Shown here piece after piece: positions 43,801 to 52,887 of a DNA stretch of 64,000 nucleotides (positions are counted from its first letter, which is position 1; each line of letters opens with the position of its first letter). The stretch is taken from positions 1 through 64,000 of the forward strand of contig JAFWDV010000005.1 in the NCBI GenBank assembly GCA_017515985.1, written 5' to 3'. The DNA comes from Clostridia bacterium. Its GTDB lineage: Bacteria; Bacillota; Clostridia; TANB77; CAG-508. A program made the position numbers and the translations under genes. The notes below the pieces were generated by a model, which saw nothing but the letters and a program-made list of their open reading frames with translations, was not told the DNA's origin and made no database searches.

Positions 43801-45349
43801 GTCTTTCTGGATTTACGAATGTTGAAAAATTCTCAATAACCTCTCCATTTCTATATTTCATAATTCCAATTTCGGTTATTTTCTCTGTTCTAAATGAAAG
43901 ACCCGTTGTCTCCAAATCTAGAACACAATATGTAGTATCAATATCTTGTCCTTTTGGATTCGTTACATTCGCCGTTTTATCAGGCACATAGTAAGCTTCA
44001 ACACCATATATAACCTTCATATCCGGATTGTCATACCCTAAAAGTTTATGAGCTTCTGGGAATGATTGAACAACGCCATGATCAGTTATAGCGATAGACT
44101 TCATTCCCCATTTCATCGCTCTCTTAATCAAATCTTTAGCATTTGAAATTCCATCCATCTGACTCATTTTGGTGTGCATATGAAGCTCGACTCTTTTTTC
44201 TTTGCTATTATCCATTCTTGTAGATTTTTTCTCACCAGGTATTTCTACAATCGTATTAGCAATAACTCCAAGCTCCTTTGAAAATGGATCAAATTGTGCC
44301 GTTCCTTCCACTTTAACAGCAGGAGCTTCTTTCATTCTAGATTTAAATTTCTTTAATTTATCCTCATCAATAAAAGATTTACATGTGATTGTGCTTGTAC
44401 CATCATATAAATCAAACATGTATAGAGTTTTTCCGCTTTTCAATAATCGTTCATCTGTATAATTTGCAAAAACTTTTTCTTTGAATGAAACATAATCTTT
44501 ATTTGAATTTAGTATTTCACCTTCTATACATACTTTTCCGCTATCTACAGATAAATCTATAATTTTAGTAACTGGATCCTTAATATTAGGATTTCTACCA
44601 TAAATAAGAGGAGTTATCTCCTCAGGCTCTTCCTCCACATCTGCAGGAATATCTTTATCATCTATAAGCGGAGGAACACCAGCTCCATCAGCTGAAGAGC
44701 TAGGCGCATTTTCGCCTGCATTTTGCATATTCTTCTGCTCTTTAGCTTCCTTTTTCTGCTCTCGCTCCAATTTTGCCTCTTCGATATGCTTAGAAATCGC
44801 ATTAATAGCTTCTTCTTCTATACTCTTTGAATATTCTTTATATTTATGCTCTTCTTCACTAGAAACTGCTTCCTGGAATGTTATTTTAAACTTTTTGTTA
44901 TAAATATTGCTTATAGTGTCTTCAAAAACTTTATTCATTCCCCTTGCAGATAAAAATTCTTTTCCAGCCATATGAAGTTTTACTTCAATATTGTTATCTG
45001 AAATAGTTATCTCACTATTTTTTAGTATTGCTTTAGTCATTGGATATCTATATGACAAATAATCTACAACATCGTTCCACTCTTGCTTTAACTTAGAGCT
45101 ATAATCTTCTTCTGTATCATACCTTATCCTGACTATTGCGCTTTTAAGCATAAATCGCTTTGCCAGAAATTTTTCAAAGAAATGTACTTCTTTTATATTG
45201 ATTGACTGATCTGAAATTAAAAAAACTTCAAATGTATTTTCTTTTTTATATAGATTAACTTTTTCTATTTTAGCGTTTAAGATATTACTATCACACTTAA
45301 AATCGCCAAAAACAGTACCTATCTTTTTAAAAACTTTTTCTTCTGACAC
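40856..45349 (-). CDS. polC: DNA polymerase III alpha subunit, PolC type
   Basis: 1497 residues, the Gram-positive replicative polymerase with built-in proofreading. It has an N-terminal domain and an OB domain (to about 370), a PHP domain (HMHTKMSQMDGISNAKDL) interrupted by a DEDD exonuclease: YCVLDLETTGL (DxE), HNADFDVGFL and HRALDDVDTT. PHP resumes, then the polymerase core: GSRGSVGSSFVANM, zinc site CPNCHYSDF/MCPECGHRL, and PDIDLNFSGEYQ with the catalytic Asp pair. The start appears to be GTG at 45349. It forms the tail of the rseP-cdsA-uppS-ispA-frr-pyrH cluster. Confidence 0.97.
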   Translation of the reverse strand: MSEEKVFKKIGTVFGDFKCDSNILNAKIEKVNLYKKENTFEVFLISDQSINIKEVHFFEKFLAKRFMLKSAIVRIRYDTEEDYSSKLKQEWNDVVDYLSYRYPMTKAILKNSEITISDNNIEVKLHMAGKEFLSARGMNKVFEDTISNIYNKKFKITFQEAVSSEEEHKYKEYSKSIEEEAINAISKHIEEAKLEREQKKEAKEQKNMQNAGENAPSSSADGAGVPPLIDDKDIPADVEEEPEEITPLIYGRNPNIKDPVTKIIDLSVDSGKVCIEGEILNSNKDYVSFKEKVFANYTDERLLKSGKTLYMFDLYDGTSTITCKSFIDEDKLKKFKSRMKEAPAVKVEGTAQFDPFSKELGVIANTIVEIPGEKKSTRMDNSKEKRVELHMHTKMSQMDGISNAKDLIKRAMKWGMKSIAITDHGVVQSFPEAHKLLGYDNPDMKVIYGVEAYYVPDKTANVTNPKGQDIDTTYCVLDLETTGLSFRTEKITEIGIMKYRNGEVIENFSTFVNPERPIPQEVIDVTHITDEMVQDAPTIKEILPKALDFIGDSVVVAHNADFDVGFLKYNCKQLGLKFENTYVDTLRLAKDLFPDYKKYKLGIIAENLGIKVEVAHRALDDVDTTVKVFKIMIDMLKERGAKKIEDFDKVAVAEYLKKDEYKKLPSYHAIILAKNYVGLRNLYKLVSYSHLDYFYKKPRILKSLYKKYSEGLILGSACEAGELYRAIIAGKSDEEIEEIAKDYDYLEIQPIGNNMFMVRNGTVPDTKALQDINKKIVDLGEKLDKPVVATCDVHFMDPQDEIYRRILMAGQGYEDSDEQAPLYLRTTEEMLDEFSYLGDEKAYEVVVTNTNKISDMCERISPISPEKCPPYINNCEQTIKEIAYNKAHELYGENLPQIVEERLEKELNSIISNGFSVMYIIAQKLVWKSNDDGYIVGSRGSVGSSFVANMTGITEVNSLPPHYRCPNCHYSDFTDYGYGNGFDLPDKMCPECGHRLAKDGMDIPFETFLGFNGDKEPDIDLNFSGEYQAKAHKYTEVIFGKGTTFKAGTVGTVAEKTAFGYVKKYYEERGVVVNNCETARIAQGCTGIKRTTGQHPGGIIVVPKGREIFEFTPVQHPADDPESDIITTHFDYHSIDQNLLKLDILGHDDPTMIRMLYDITGMDPTKVPLDDKDTMSIFCSTEALGVTPEQIKSKVGSFGIPEFGTKFVRGMLVDTKPTTFDELIRISGLSHGTDVWLGNAQTLIEEGTTTLQNSICCRDDIMIYLIKMGVPPNPAFKIMETVRKGKALKDPEKWESFKSMMREHDVPEWYIKSCEKIKYMFPKAHAAAYVTNAFRIAWYKVHIPKAYYAAYFTIRADGFDADVMCNGKERAKNKMKEIELKGNSASKTEQDMYSVLELIIEFYERGLKFLPVDLYKSHATNFIVENDGVRPPFNKIPGFGTVAAVGLVEARKEGKFMSIDDLKIRAKIGDKAIEVLKTTGCLEGMSQSNQLSIFDEL

Positions 45350-45362
45350 CCCTATTCGCCCC

Positions 45363-46622
45363 TTATATAATTCTTAAAATATCGTGATAAGTAACATATA
45401 ATGATAGCATTATCATTAATCCAAAACCAACCATCTGAATACCAACTTCATATTTTTCATCTAACGGTTTCTTCCTAATTGCTTCGATTATAAGTAAAAC
45501 TATCTTACCTCCATCAAGAGGTGGAAATGGCAATAAATTAGTAACTCCCAATGATAATGAAATCAAAGCAAGCATACTTATGAATTCTTGAATACCATCC
45601 GTTCTAGCAACAGCCTTTGATATACCTACAGGTCCCATAAAATCGCTAGTACTTACATTACCCGATATCAGTTGTTTTAAATTATCTACGATTGAAAAAG
45701 CAAATCTTCCTGTTTTAATACTACTGTAGTATACATTACTAAAAAAATTACCTTGCTCTTTTGAAAAAACAACACCTAAATAATACATTGTTTTCTTTAT
45801 AGGTGTAGTTTGTATGGTAACTTCTTTCCCAAGTCTCCTTACCACGAAAGTAAAGCTCTCTTTTTGATTGTTTTCCTGCAATATATCAGTTAGTTTATTC
45901 GCATCATTTTCAATATTAACACCATCCACAGAAATTATTGTATCACCAATCTTAAAGCCTTGCTGTTCAACACTATCTTTCTTTGAAAATCCTTGTACTT
46001 TTGTACTATCTTCACCCTCTAAAAAGATTCCTGTTGAATAATACTCAATAGCCGATGGTGTAACCTCTTTTTCTATAATGTTGCCTTCTCTTTCAATTGT
46101 CAATACCAGATTGCCACCTGAATAATTATCTAAGATTTCGTTAACATCCGTATTAATTACGACCTTTTTTCCATTTACTTTTCTTATTATATCACCAGGT
46201 TTTATTCCAATGCTCTCAGCAGCATAACCTTCTATTGTTGACTCAACTTTAGTGGTTACATTTTCCCCCGTAGAAAGTTGTAGGCAGAAAAAAACAGCAA
46301 GTGCAAATATAATGTTTACTAATCCACCTGCTGCTACAATAGCAATTCTTTTTGGAATTTTTACTTTACTAAAAGATCTTTTATCTTCAGACTTTTGACT
46401 TTCACCTTCCATGCTAACAAATCCACCAAGTGGGATCAATCTCAGTTCATATTTAGTTTCTTTATACTGCTTTTTTAAAATTATTGGACCAAATCCAATA
46501 GCAAATTCATTAACCTTTACCTTACATAACTTTGCAACCGTAAAGTGTCCGAACTCATGTATAAAAATAAGAAAGCCTAGCAATATAATTATTTTCAAAA
46601 TACTTAAAATAACACCTACCAA
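45363..46622 (-). CDS. rseP: RseP, site-2 intramembrane metalloprotease
   Basis: 419 residues. The TTG start at 46622 has GGAGG seven bases upstream. Zinc site HEFGH in the first membrane helix (FLIFIHEFGHF), two PDZ domains (GIKPGDIIRKVNGKKV and GFKIGDTIISVDGVNI), and NLLPFPPLDGGKIVLL in the last part. It cleaves membrane-bound anti-sigma factors and signal-peptide remnants. Directly after cdsA as in many Firmicutes. Confidence 0.95.
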   Translation of the reverse strand: MVGVILSILKIIILLGFLIFIHEFGHFTVAKLCKVKVNEFAIGFGPIILKKQYKETKYELRLIPLGGFVSMEGESQKSEDKRSFSKVKIPKRIAIVAAGGLVNIIFALAVFFCLQLSTGENVTTKVESTIEGYAAESIGIKPGDIIRKVNGKKVVINTDVNEILDNYSGGNLVLTIEREGNIIEKEVTPSAIEYYSTGIFLEGEDSTKVQGFSKKDSVEQQGFKIGDTIISVDGVNIENDANKLTDILQENNQKESFTFVVRRLGKEVTIQTTPIKKTMYYLGVVFSKEQGNFFSNVYYSSIKTGRFAFSIVDNLKQLISGNVSTSDFMGPVGISKAVARTDGIQEFISMLALISLSLGVTNLLPFPPLDGGKIVLLIIEAIRKKPLDEKYEVGIQMVGFGLMIMLSLYVTYHDILRII

Positions 46623-46638
46623 AAGAATTCCTCCTATG

Positions 46639-47448
46639 TTAAATTAGCATTAATAAAAAATAAGCAAAAGGTGCAATAAATAATAAGCTATCAAATCTAT
46701 CTAATACTCCACCATGCCCTGGTATAAGATTTCCAAAATCTTTTATTCCTGTATATCTCTTAATACTAGAAGCCGAAAAATCTCCAATCTGACCTATAAC
46801 ACTCAACACAAGACTTATAATTCCAATAATTACATAGTTTACTGTATAATTAAAACAATTATTAAGTAATGCTGTATACGCCAAAGATAAAACAACTGCG
46901 CCAACAATACCTGCAACGCATCCTTCTATTGATTTGTTTGGACTTATTTGACTAAATTTATGTTTTCCAAATCTTCTACCAATAGCATACGCAAAAATAT
47001 CTGAACCCCACGCAGCTAATATTGGAAACCATATATACGCCTTCCCATTACCCATTCCATATACTTTCGATAAAAATGAGTAAAATACAACAATATATAT
47101 AATTCCAAATAGAGTTATAGCTGCATCTTTTATAGTTGTTTTTAAATTACTAAATATTATATGTAAAAATAGTATGAATATAACCATTGGCATTGCAAGA
47201 CCAATTACAAATCCCATATATCCACTTGGAATAACGTGTAAAAATGGAATTACTAAACATATCAGATAACATATCCAAGATACTGGTTTTGCTTTTTTTG
47301 TAACTTTAAAACATTTGGTATATTCATAAATGCTAATAATTGCTAGTGCTGCAATAACACAATCTATAATATAAACATTTCCAAAAATTAATAATAGTAT
47401 TACTATTGGGGCACCAATCAAGCCTGATACAACTCTTTTAAAATTCAT
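46639..47448 (-). CDS. cdsA: Phosphatidate cytidylyltransferase
   Basis: 269 residues, multi-pass. The family signature SIKRYTGIKDFGNLIPGHGGVLDRFDS (its core KDFGNLIPGHGG) is near the C-terminus. CdsA makes CDP-diacylglycerol from phosphatidate and CTP, the common precursor of phospholipids. It starts four bases after uppS ends, so likely translationally coupled. Confidence 0.95.
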   Translation of the reverse strand: MNFKRVVSGLIGAPIVILLLIFGNVYIIDCVIAALAIISIYEYTKCFKVTKKAKPVSWICYLICLVIPFLHVIPSGYMGFVIGLAMPMVIFILFLHIIFSNLKTTIKDAAITLFGIIYIVVFYSFLSKVYGMGNGKAYIWFPILAAWGSDIFAYAIGRRFGKHKFSQISPNKSIEGCVAGIVGAVVLSLAYTALLNNCFNYTVNYVIIGIISLVLSVIGQIGDFSASSIKRYTGIKDFGNLIPGHGGVLDRFDSLLFIAPFAYFLLMLI

Positions 47449-47451
47449 TAC

Positions 47452-48162
47452 TTATTTTCCTCCGAATTTTCTGTTTCTCTTTTGATAAACCTTAATTGCG
47501 TCGTCAATATCTTCTTCACCAAAATCTGGCCAGTATTTTTGTAAAAAATAAAACTCTGAGTATACTAATTGCCATGGCAAAAAGTTACTAGTTCTTAGTT
47601 CACCGCTTGTTCTAATTAATAAATCTGGATCTGGTTCACCAGCAGTATATAGCTTAGATTCAACAATTTTTTCATCGATATCTTCAGGGTTAACTATTCC
47701 ATCTTTAATATCTTTTGCTATATCTTTTATAGCCTTTACTATTTCTGCTCTTCCACCATAATTTAAAGCAATATTTAATGTAAGCCCTGTATTTGACTTT
47801 GTTCTATCTATTGCCTTTCTAATTGATTTTTTTAATCCTTCTTCTAAAACTTCGATATCTCCTAATACTTTTATTCTTATATTGTCTGTATCTGCTTTTT
47901 TAGAAAATCTATCAAGATATGCTCTAAGTAAATTCATTAGAGCCCCAACCTCTTCTTTGGCTCTTTTCCAATTCTCGGTTGAAAAAGCATATGCTGTAAG
48001 ATACTTAATTCCTATCTTGTTACAATATTTAGCTATTTTTTCTAATGTCTCTGCTCCACATTTATGCCCTTCAGGTACGCTTACATTTCTTTCTCTAGCC
48101 CACCTTCTGTTTCCATCCATTATGATTGCAATATGTTGTGGAATACAATTATCATCACTCAT
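47452..48162 (-). CDS. uppS: Undecaprenyl diphosphate synthase
   Basis: 236 residues, cis-prenyltransferase. Motif IAIIMDGNRRWARER near residue 10 (catalytic Asp), AYAFSTENWKR, and ELRTSNFLPWQLVYSE near the C-terminus. It extends farnesyl diphosphate with isopentenyl units to the lipid carrier of wall synthesis. AGAGG precedes the ATG. Next to ispA, which makes its substrate. Confidence 0.96.
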   Translation of the reverse strand: MSDDNCIPQHIAIIMDGNRRWARERNVSVPEGHKCGAETLEKIAKYCNKIGIKYLTAYAFSTENWKRAKEEVGALMNLLRAYLDRFSKKADTDNIRIKVLGDIEVLEEGLKKSIRKAIDRTKSNTGLTLNIALNYGGRAEIVKAIKDIAKDIKDGIVNPEDIDEKIVESKLYTAGEPDPDLLIRTSGELRTSNFLPWQLVYSEFYFLQKYWPDFGEEDIDDAIKVYQKRNRKFGGK

Positions 48163-48178
48163 ATGGTAAAACCTCTCT

Positions 48179-49069
48179 CTATTTATTTCTATTCTTAATG
48201 TATAGTGCTAATTCAATTAAAAATTCACTATTTTTATTATAATTTTTTATAATGTTGATTGCTTCTTCTGTTATATCATCTAACATCTTTTTTGCATTAT
48301 CTAAACCATACTTGGTTACATATGTACATTTTCCTCTTTCTCTATCATTCCCAACAGGTTTTCCAAGGACTTCCTGATCTCCAATTTCAGATAGAATATC
48401 ATCTTTTATTTGGAATGCTAAACCAATCTTTTCAGCATATTCCTCAAGTTTATTAATGTCACCTTGCTCAGCACCAGCCAAGATTGCCCCCATTTTTACA
48501 GGAGCCTTTATTAATGCACCAGTTTTATTTTCATGCATATATTCCAAGTACTCACCAGAAATTTCTTTTCCTTCGTACTCAGTATCAACGTATTCACCTG
48601 CAATCATTCTATCTATTCCATGTGAAAGTTCATACAAAGCATCAATTTTTCTATTTTTCTCAATAGTATCATCAGTTGATTTTATATCTGAAATTATAAT
48701 TCTATATGCTTCGTTTAATAATGAATCACCAGCTAAAATCGCCGTTGCCTCATTGTATTTTTTATGATTCGTTAGTTTTCCTCTACGATAATCATCATTA
48801 TCTATCCCTGGTAAATCGTCATGAATTAATGAAAATGTATGTACCATTTCTATTGCAACGGCATACTTATAACATCTTTCGACATCTTCTCTAAAAAGAA
48901 GATATGAAGTCATTAGAAGTATTGGTCTAAGTCTTTTACCTCCTGCAAGAAGGCTGTATCTCTTGGATTCGTTTAATACATTCTCAGGACATTCACTTGT
49001 TACTATATATTTATTCAATTCTTTGTTGATTACTTCAATATACTTATTTAGTTCATCTTTAAAGTCCAT
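48179..49069 (-). CDS. ispA: Farnesyl/geranylgeranyl diphosphate synthase
   Basis: 296 residues, trans-prenyltransferase. First Asp-rich motif HDDLPGIDNDDYRRGK, second QIKDDILSEIGD, and the substrate residues AGGKRLRP and KTGALIKAPV. It condenses DMAPP with IPP to make the primer for uppS. GGAGG precedes the ATG. It is placed between frr and uppS, an unusual but logical position. Confidence 0.92.
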   Translation of the reverse strand: MDFKDELNKYIEVINKELNKYIVTSECPENVLNESKRYSLLAGGKRLRPILLMTSYLLFREDVERCYKYAVAIEMVHTFSLIHDDLPGIDNDDYRRGKLTNHKKYNEATAILAGDSLLNEAYRIIISDIKSTDDTIEKNRKIDALYELSHGIDRMIAGEYVDTEYEGKEISGEYLEYMHENKTGALIKAPVKMGAILAGAEQGDINKLEEYAEKIGLAFQIKDDILSEIGDQEVLGKPVGNDRERGKCTYVTKYGLDNAKKMLDDITEEAINIIKNYNKNSEFLIELALYIKNRNK

Positions 49070-49089
49070 TCGAATCCTCCAAACAGTTA

Positions 49090-49638
49090 TTAAACACTCA
49101 TAACTTCTTTTTCTTTATTAGCCAACATCTCATCGATTTCATTTACATATTTATCTGTAATTTTTTGAATCTCGTCTTCAGCCATTTTTAATTCATCTTC
49201 AGTTATTTCAGAATCTTTTTGTTTCTTTTTGAATTCTTCGATTCCATCTCTTCTTATTGATCTTACAGCCACTTTTGCATCTTCAGCAATTTTCTTTATG
49301 CTCTTAACAATTTCTTTTCTTCTTTCTTCGTTAAGCTCAGGGAAACTTAATCTTATAACTTTTCCGTCATTATTTGGATTAATTCCAATATCTGATTTTA
49401 AAATTTCTTTTTCAATTTCTTTTAATACGCTTAAATCCCATGGTTGAATAACAATAAGTCTTGCCTCTGGAACTGAAATACCAGCAACTTGAGATATTGG
49501 AGTAGGTACTCCATAATAATCAACCTTTATTTTATTTAGTATAGCTGGGTTAGCACGACCAGCTCTAATTTCTGATAAATTATTTTGAAAAACTGTTAAT
49601 GTTTTTTCCATCTTTTCTTTAATATCATCGTAATTCAT
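49090..49638 (-). CDS. frr: Ribosome recycling factor
   Basis: 182 residues. Typical RRF: MEKTLTVFQNNLSEIRAGRA at the start, VDYYGVPTPISQVA, VIQPWD and NEERRKEIVKSIKKIAEDAKVAVRSIRRD. RRF splits the post-termination ribosome with EF-G. Separated from pyrH by a perfect palindromic repeat that could end or attenuate transcription. Confidence 0.96.
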   Translation of the reverse strand: MNYDDIKEKMEKTLTVFQNNLSEIRAGRANPAILNKIKVDYYGVPTPISQVAGISVPEARLIVIQPWDLSVLKEIEKEILKSDIGINPNNDGKVIRLSFPELNEERRKEIVKSIKKIAEDAKVAVRSIRRDGIEEFKKKQKDSEITEDELKMAEDEIQKITDKYVNEIDEMLANKEKEVMSV

Positions 49639-49663
49639 ATCTAAAACCTTCCCTTCTAATTTT

Positions 49664-49709
49664 GGGACGGACTCATTTTTTAGTATGTACTAAAAAATGA
49701 GTCCGTCCC
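49664..49709. repeat. Perfect GGGACGGACTCA palindrome
   Basis: Two 22-base arms (49664-49685 and 49688-49709) in perfect inverted repeat with a 2-base loop, in the frr-pyrH gap. It has T runs and may act as a terminator. It is the complete form of the arms at 38740 and 40423. Confidence 0.85.
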
Positions 49710-49726
49710 TTTTTTTCGTCTCTTTT

Positions 49727-50437
49727 TTAGTCACCTACATAAGTACCAATTTTTTCGCCTTTTACTGCTTTTATCATATTCTCTGCCTCATGCATTGAAA
49801 ATACAACAAGTGGGATATTATTTTCCCTACATAATGAAATTGCAGTTGCATCCATTACCTTTAGATCTTTATTTAATACATCCATATATGTAATACTATC
49901 AAATTTTACAGCATTTGGATCAACCTTTGGATCAGCAGAATAAACACCATCGATTGTTTTAGCAACTAATATAACTTCAGCATTTACTTCAGCTGCTCTT
50001 AATGCTGCTCCTGTATCAGTTGTGAAATGTGTATTACCAGTTCCACAAGCAAATATAACAACTCTGCCTTTTTCTAAGTGTTTTACAGCTTTCCTTCTGA
50101 TATATGGCTCTGCTATTTCTCTCATTTCAATTGCAGTTTGAACTCTTGTATATATACCTTTTGATTCCAAAGCATCTTGCAATGCTAATGCGTTTATAGT
50201 TGTTGCCAACATTCCCATATGGTCTGATGTTGTTTTCTCCATATTGTATCCGTATTTACCTCTCCAGAAGTTTCCACCTCCAACAACAACAGCAACCTCA
50301 ACTCCAAGCTCTATCATTTCTTTTATTTGATTTGTAATATCATCAACTACTTCAGCAGATATTCCAGTTTTGTTTTCTCCTGCTAGTGCTTCTCCACTTA
50401 ATTTTAATAGTACTCTTTTATACTTTATTTGTGACAT
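49727..50437 (-). CDS. pyrH: UMP kinase
   Basis: 236 residues of the amino-acid kinase fold. [11 protein letters not shown] near the start, [30 protein letters not shown] and [22 protein letters not shown]. It phosphorylates UMP to UDP. GGAG precedes the ATG. Usually next to frr, as here. Confidence 0.96.
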   Translation of the reverse strand: MSQIKYKRVLLKLSGEALAGENKTGISAEVVDDITNQIKEMIELGVEVAVVVGGGNFWRGKYGYNMEKTTSDHMGMLATTINALALQDALESKGIYTRVQTAIEMREIAEPYIRRKAVKHLEKGRVVIFACGTGNTHFTTDTGAALRAAEVNAEVILVAKTIDGVYSADPKVDPNAVKFDSITYMDVLNKDLKVMDATAISLCRENNIPLVVFSMHEAENMIKAVKGEKIGTYVGD

Positions 50438-50520
50438 ATAATTCTACACTCCTTCTTTATTCATATGCGCCCATTTTATCATAGATATTATAAAATTTGC
50501 ACCCTTTTTTTAAAAATAAT

Positions 50521-50562
50521 AAAAAAAAAGATAAATTTTAGCGTAAAACGCCAAAATTTATC
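50521..50562 (-). terminator. Intrinsic terminator of the 50578 gene
   Basis: Fourteen-base-pair stem (50549-50562 with 50530-50543, one G-U pair) and nine T on the minus strand. Confidence 0.9.
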
Positions 50563-50577
50563 CCCTTTATAATATAA

Positions 50578-50931
50578 TTATTTAATTTTTACTCTTGATT
50601 TTTTGAATATAACTGCTGTTATACTAATCAAAGCTATAGCACCAATTGCAAAAATAATTTCTGTATTAGATCCTGTTGCTGGTATATCATCTTTACTTTT
50701 ACTTGCACTGCTCTTTGTTGCTGTATTATTTACTGTTGTCGTATTATTCTCAGGAACACTGTTATTTTCTGGTTCGCTAGTGCTTGTTGTGGTAGTACTT
50801 GGAATGGTTTCTATGTTTTCAAGCGTTGTTAAATCTATAGCCTTAACACTCATAACATTTACCATAAATAATATTGTAACCGCCATCATCAAAGTAACTA
50901 TAATACTTTTTACTACTTTTAAACTTTTCAT
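50578..50931 (-). CDS. Small secreted protein with possible sortase-type anchor
   Basis: 117 residues from ATG 50931 (a GTG two codons earlier is possible). Signal peptide to about residue 30 (KSIIVTLMMAVTILFMVNV), a Thr/Ser/Asn-rich middle, then IPATGS, a hydrophobic segment (TEIIFAIGAIALISITAVIF) and KKSRVKIK. This is the cell-wall-sorting layout with IPATG in place of LPXTG. No sortase gene is in the window. The function is unknown. Confidence 0.7.
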   Translation of the reverse strand: MKSLKVVKSIIVTLMMAVTILFMVNVMSVKAIDLTTLENIETIPSTTTTSTSEPENNSVPENNTTTVNNTATKSSASKSKDDIPATGSNTEIIFAIGAIALISITAVIFKKSRVKIK

Positions 50932-51023
50932 CTTCACGTATCTCCTTTACATATTCTTTAGTTCCTTATGATTATATTTTATATTTAATATTTTTAATAG
51001 TCAACACTTTATATGAAAAATTT

Positions 51024-51887
51024 TTATGTATTTTTTAACAATTCAATAACCTCATCAATACTACTTTGTGGAGTAGATGCACCGGCCATAATTCCGACCC
51101 TCTTACAAGATTTTATGCTGCCAATGTTTATTTCTTCTGCATCTTCAACACAGATTGTTTTTTCACAATTTTTTAATGCTATCTCATACAATTTTTTGGT
51201 ATTAGAGCTATTTTTTCCACCTATAATTATCATATAATCTACTTGCTTTGATATTTTATCAGTTTCATCTTGTCTAATCTTTGTTGCATTACATATCGTA
51301 TTTATAATAACCACATTAACATTGTTTGATTCAGCCATATCTCTTATCGAATTTGTGTATTTTTCAAATTTTTCAACACTAAACGTGGTTTGCACCACTA
51401 TTAATAAGTCTTTTACACCTAATTCATTGATTACATCTATAGATTTATTTATGTCATCTTCGTTTTCAATTACTGCATAATTATCGTTGCAAAAGCCTAT
51501 TGTTCCAATAGTTTCTGGATGATTTTTATTACCAATAACAAAAACAAAGAAACCTTTTTGAACATGCTCTGAAACAATTTTATGTATTTTTAACACATTC
51601 GGACAAGTTAAATCAACCAATTCTATTCCCTGATTTTTAGCATTATCATAAACTTTTTTACTGACGCCATGAGCTCTAATAACAGTTTTTAAGTTATCTT
51701 CATTTTGAGATAAATCATCAATTATAATTAATCCTTTTGATTTTAAGCTCTCAACAACGTTACTGTTATGAACGATTTCACCTAAGCAACAAATTTTTCC
51801 ATTTTTTTCAAGCTCAATACTTGCATTATCAACTGCATTTTTAACACCATAGCAAAAACCAGCTGTTTTTCCAACAATTATTTCCAT
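51024..51887 (-). CDS. ispH: 4-hydroxy-3-methylbut-2-enyl diphosphate reductase
   Basis: 287 residues, last enzyme of the MEP isoprenoid pathway. Iron-sulphur cysteines are in AGFCYGVKNA, DLTCPNVLKIH and NTICNATKIRQDET, with IGNKNHPETIG as substrate-binding region. It yields IPP and DMAPP for IspA and UppS in the neighbouring operon. The start has only a weak site (AGTAGG) and follows the 51895 gene by 7 bases. Confidence 0.95.
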   Translation of the reverse strand: MEIIVGKTAGFCYGVKNAVDNASIELEKNGKICCLGEIVHNSNVVESLKSKGLIIIDDLSQNEDNLKTVIRAHGVSKKVYDNAKNQGIELVDLTCPNVLKIHKIVSEHVQKGFFVFVIGNKNHPETIGTIGFCNDNYAVIENEDDINKSIDVINELGVKDLLIVVQTTFSVEKFEKYTNSIRDMAESNNVNVVIINTICNATKIRQDETDKISKQVDYMIIIGGKNSSNTKKLYEIALKNCEKTICVEDAEEINIGSIKSCKRVGIMAGASTPQSSIDEVIELLKNT

Positions 51888-51894
51888 ACTATAC

Positions 51895-52170
51895 CTACTG
51901 ATTCATTATATTTGGTAAATTGAAACTTAATGAAACACCTGTTAACATTAATATTACGATTGTGATTATTACTATTAGAATAGTTAATAATAATACACAG
52001 AAATATGAACGAGCAAAATTTCTTCTATTTATGTTTGAATCGCTAACTGCAAATACAATTAATAGAATAAATCCTACTAGTGGTATTGAAAATAAAATTT
52101 GGTATCCTACATATCCCCATGCAGATATTGGCTTGTATTGCTCTGGAATGTTCTCATTTAAATTTGACAT
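51895..52170 (-). CDS. Small membrane protein of unknown function
   Basis: 91 residues from ATG 52170 (AAAGGAGG upstream; earlier ATG in frame lies inside the leader). Two hydrophobic segments, about residues 19-40 (YVGYQILFSIPLVGFILLIVFAV) and 57-80. N-terminus MSNLNENIPEQYKPISAWGY resembles small proteins of the same size in Clostridia. It overlaps no operon motif; ispH follows by 7 bases. Confidence 0.65.
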   Translation of the reverse strand: MSNLNENIPEQYKPISAWGYVGYQILFSIPLVGFILLIVFAVSDSNINRRNFARSYFCVLLLTILIVIITIVILMLTGVSLSFNLPNIMNQ

Positions 52171-52255
52171 ATAAAGTCCTCCTTTAAAAATATAATTTAT
52201 ACTACAAAAAAACAAGCAAATATGTTGTTACACAATCTACTTGTTATTGTATTCA

Positions 52256-52615
52256 TTATTCAGTAACTAGCTCTGTAGTTGTATTTTCAACATTTTCATT
52301 TGCTATTGTAGTTTCAACATCTGAAACTACTGTATTTTGTACTGGATTGTCACAAACAACTTTTGAAGCTCCAAATGTAAACGTTTTTCTTGCTGCTTTT
52401 GCTTCTTTCTCTTCGAATTTTTTATAAAATTCTTCCTTCGTTGTATCTAAACAATCTTGCATTGCTGCAAACATTTCCTCTAAATCTTGTTTTGTAAAAT
52501 CATATGTATTACTTCTTGACATTGGCTCTAATATTTGTATATCGTGCAATACATTGTTTACCCTTTTTCCCGCATATTCAATAAATTTTTGTCTTTTCTC
52601 TTCGTTTACTTCCAT
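52256..52615 (-). CDS. Hypothetical helical protein
   Basis: 119 residues beginning MEVNEEKRQKFIEYAGKRVN, a helical N-terminal domain (to about 80) and a Thr/Val/Glu-rich tail. No family. AAAGGAG precedes the ATG and a TATCAT -10 with TGA (-35 TTGCTC, 18 bases) is about 60 bases upstream. Single or first gene before the small membrane protein. Confidence 0.6.
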   Translation of the reverse strand: MEVNEEKRQKFIEYAGKRVNNVLHDIQILEPMSRSNTYDFTKQDLEEMFAAMQDCLDTTKEEFYKKFEEKEAKAARKTFTFGASKVVCDNPVQNTVVSDVETTIANENVENTTTELVTE

Positions 52616-52755
52616 TGTTTTCTCTCCTTTTTACGTTCTCCTGCTATAACAATTTTCTTTCGTTATGCGATATTATGATATCATATTTATAAAATAATGA
52701 GCAACTTTTTTTGATAATTTTTTTCATTTTTTGACAATCTGTTTTGGTATCCAAT

Positions 52756-52784
52756 TTGATTTAATCGTCAAAAAGTAGTATAAT
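52756..52784 (+). promoter_or_regulatory. Promoter of the 52888 gene
   Basis: TTGATT (52756-52761), 17-base spacer, TATAAT (52779-52784). The leader has an AATCC/GGATT hairpin. Confidence 0.6.
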
Positions 52785-52887
52785 GAAGTATACAGTAATG
52801 TAGAATATTTGCTTGAGAGATCATTGATAATTAGCAATCCTGCTCTTTTGCAAATCCGCCAAGTGGATTGTTTTGTAGGTGATATCT

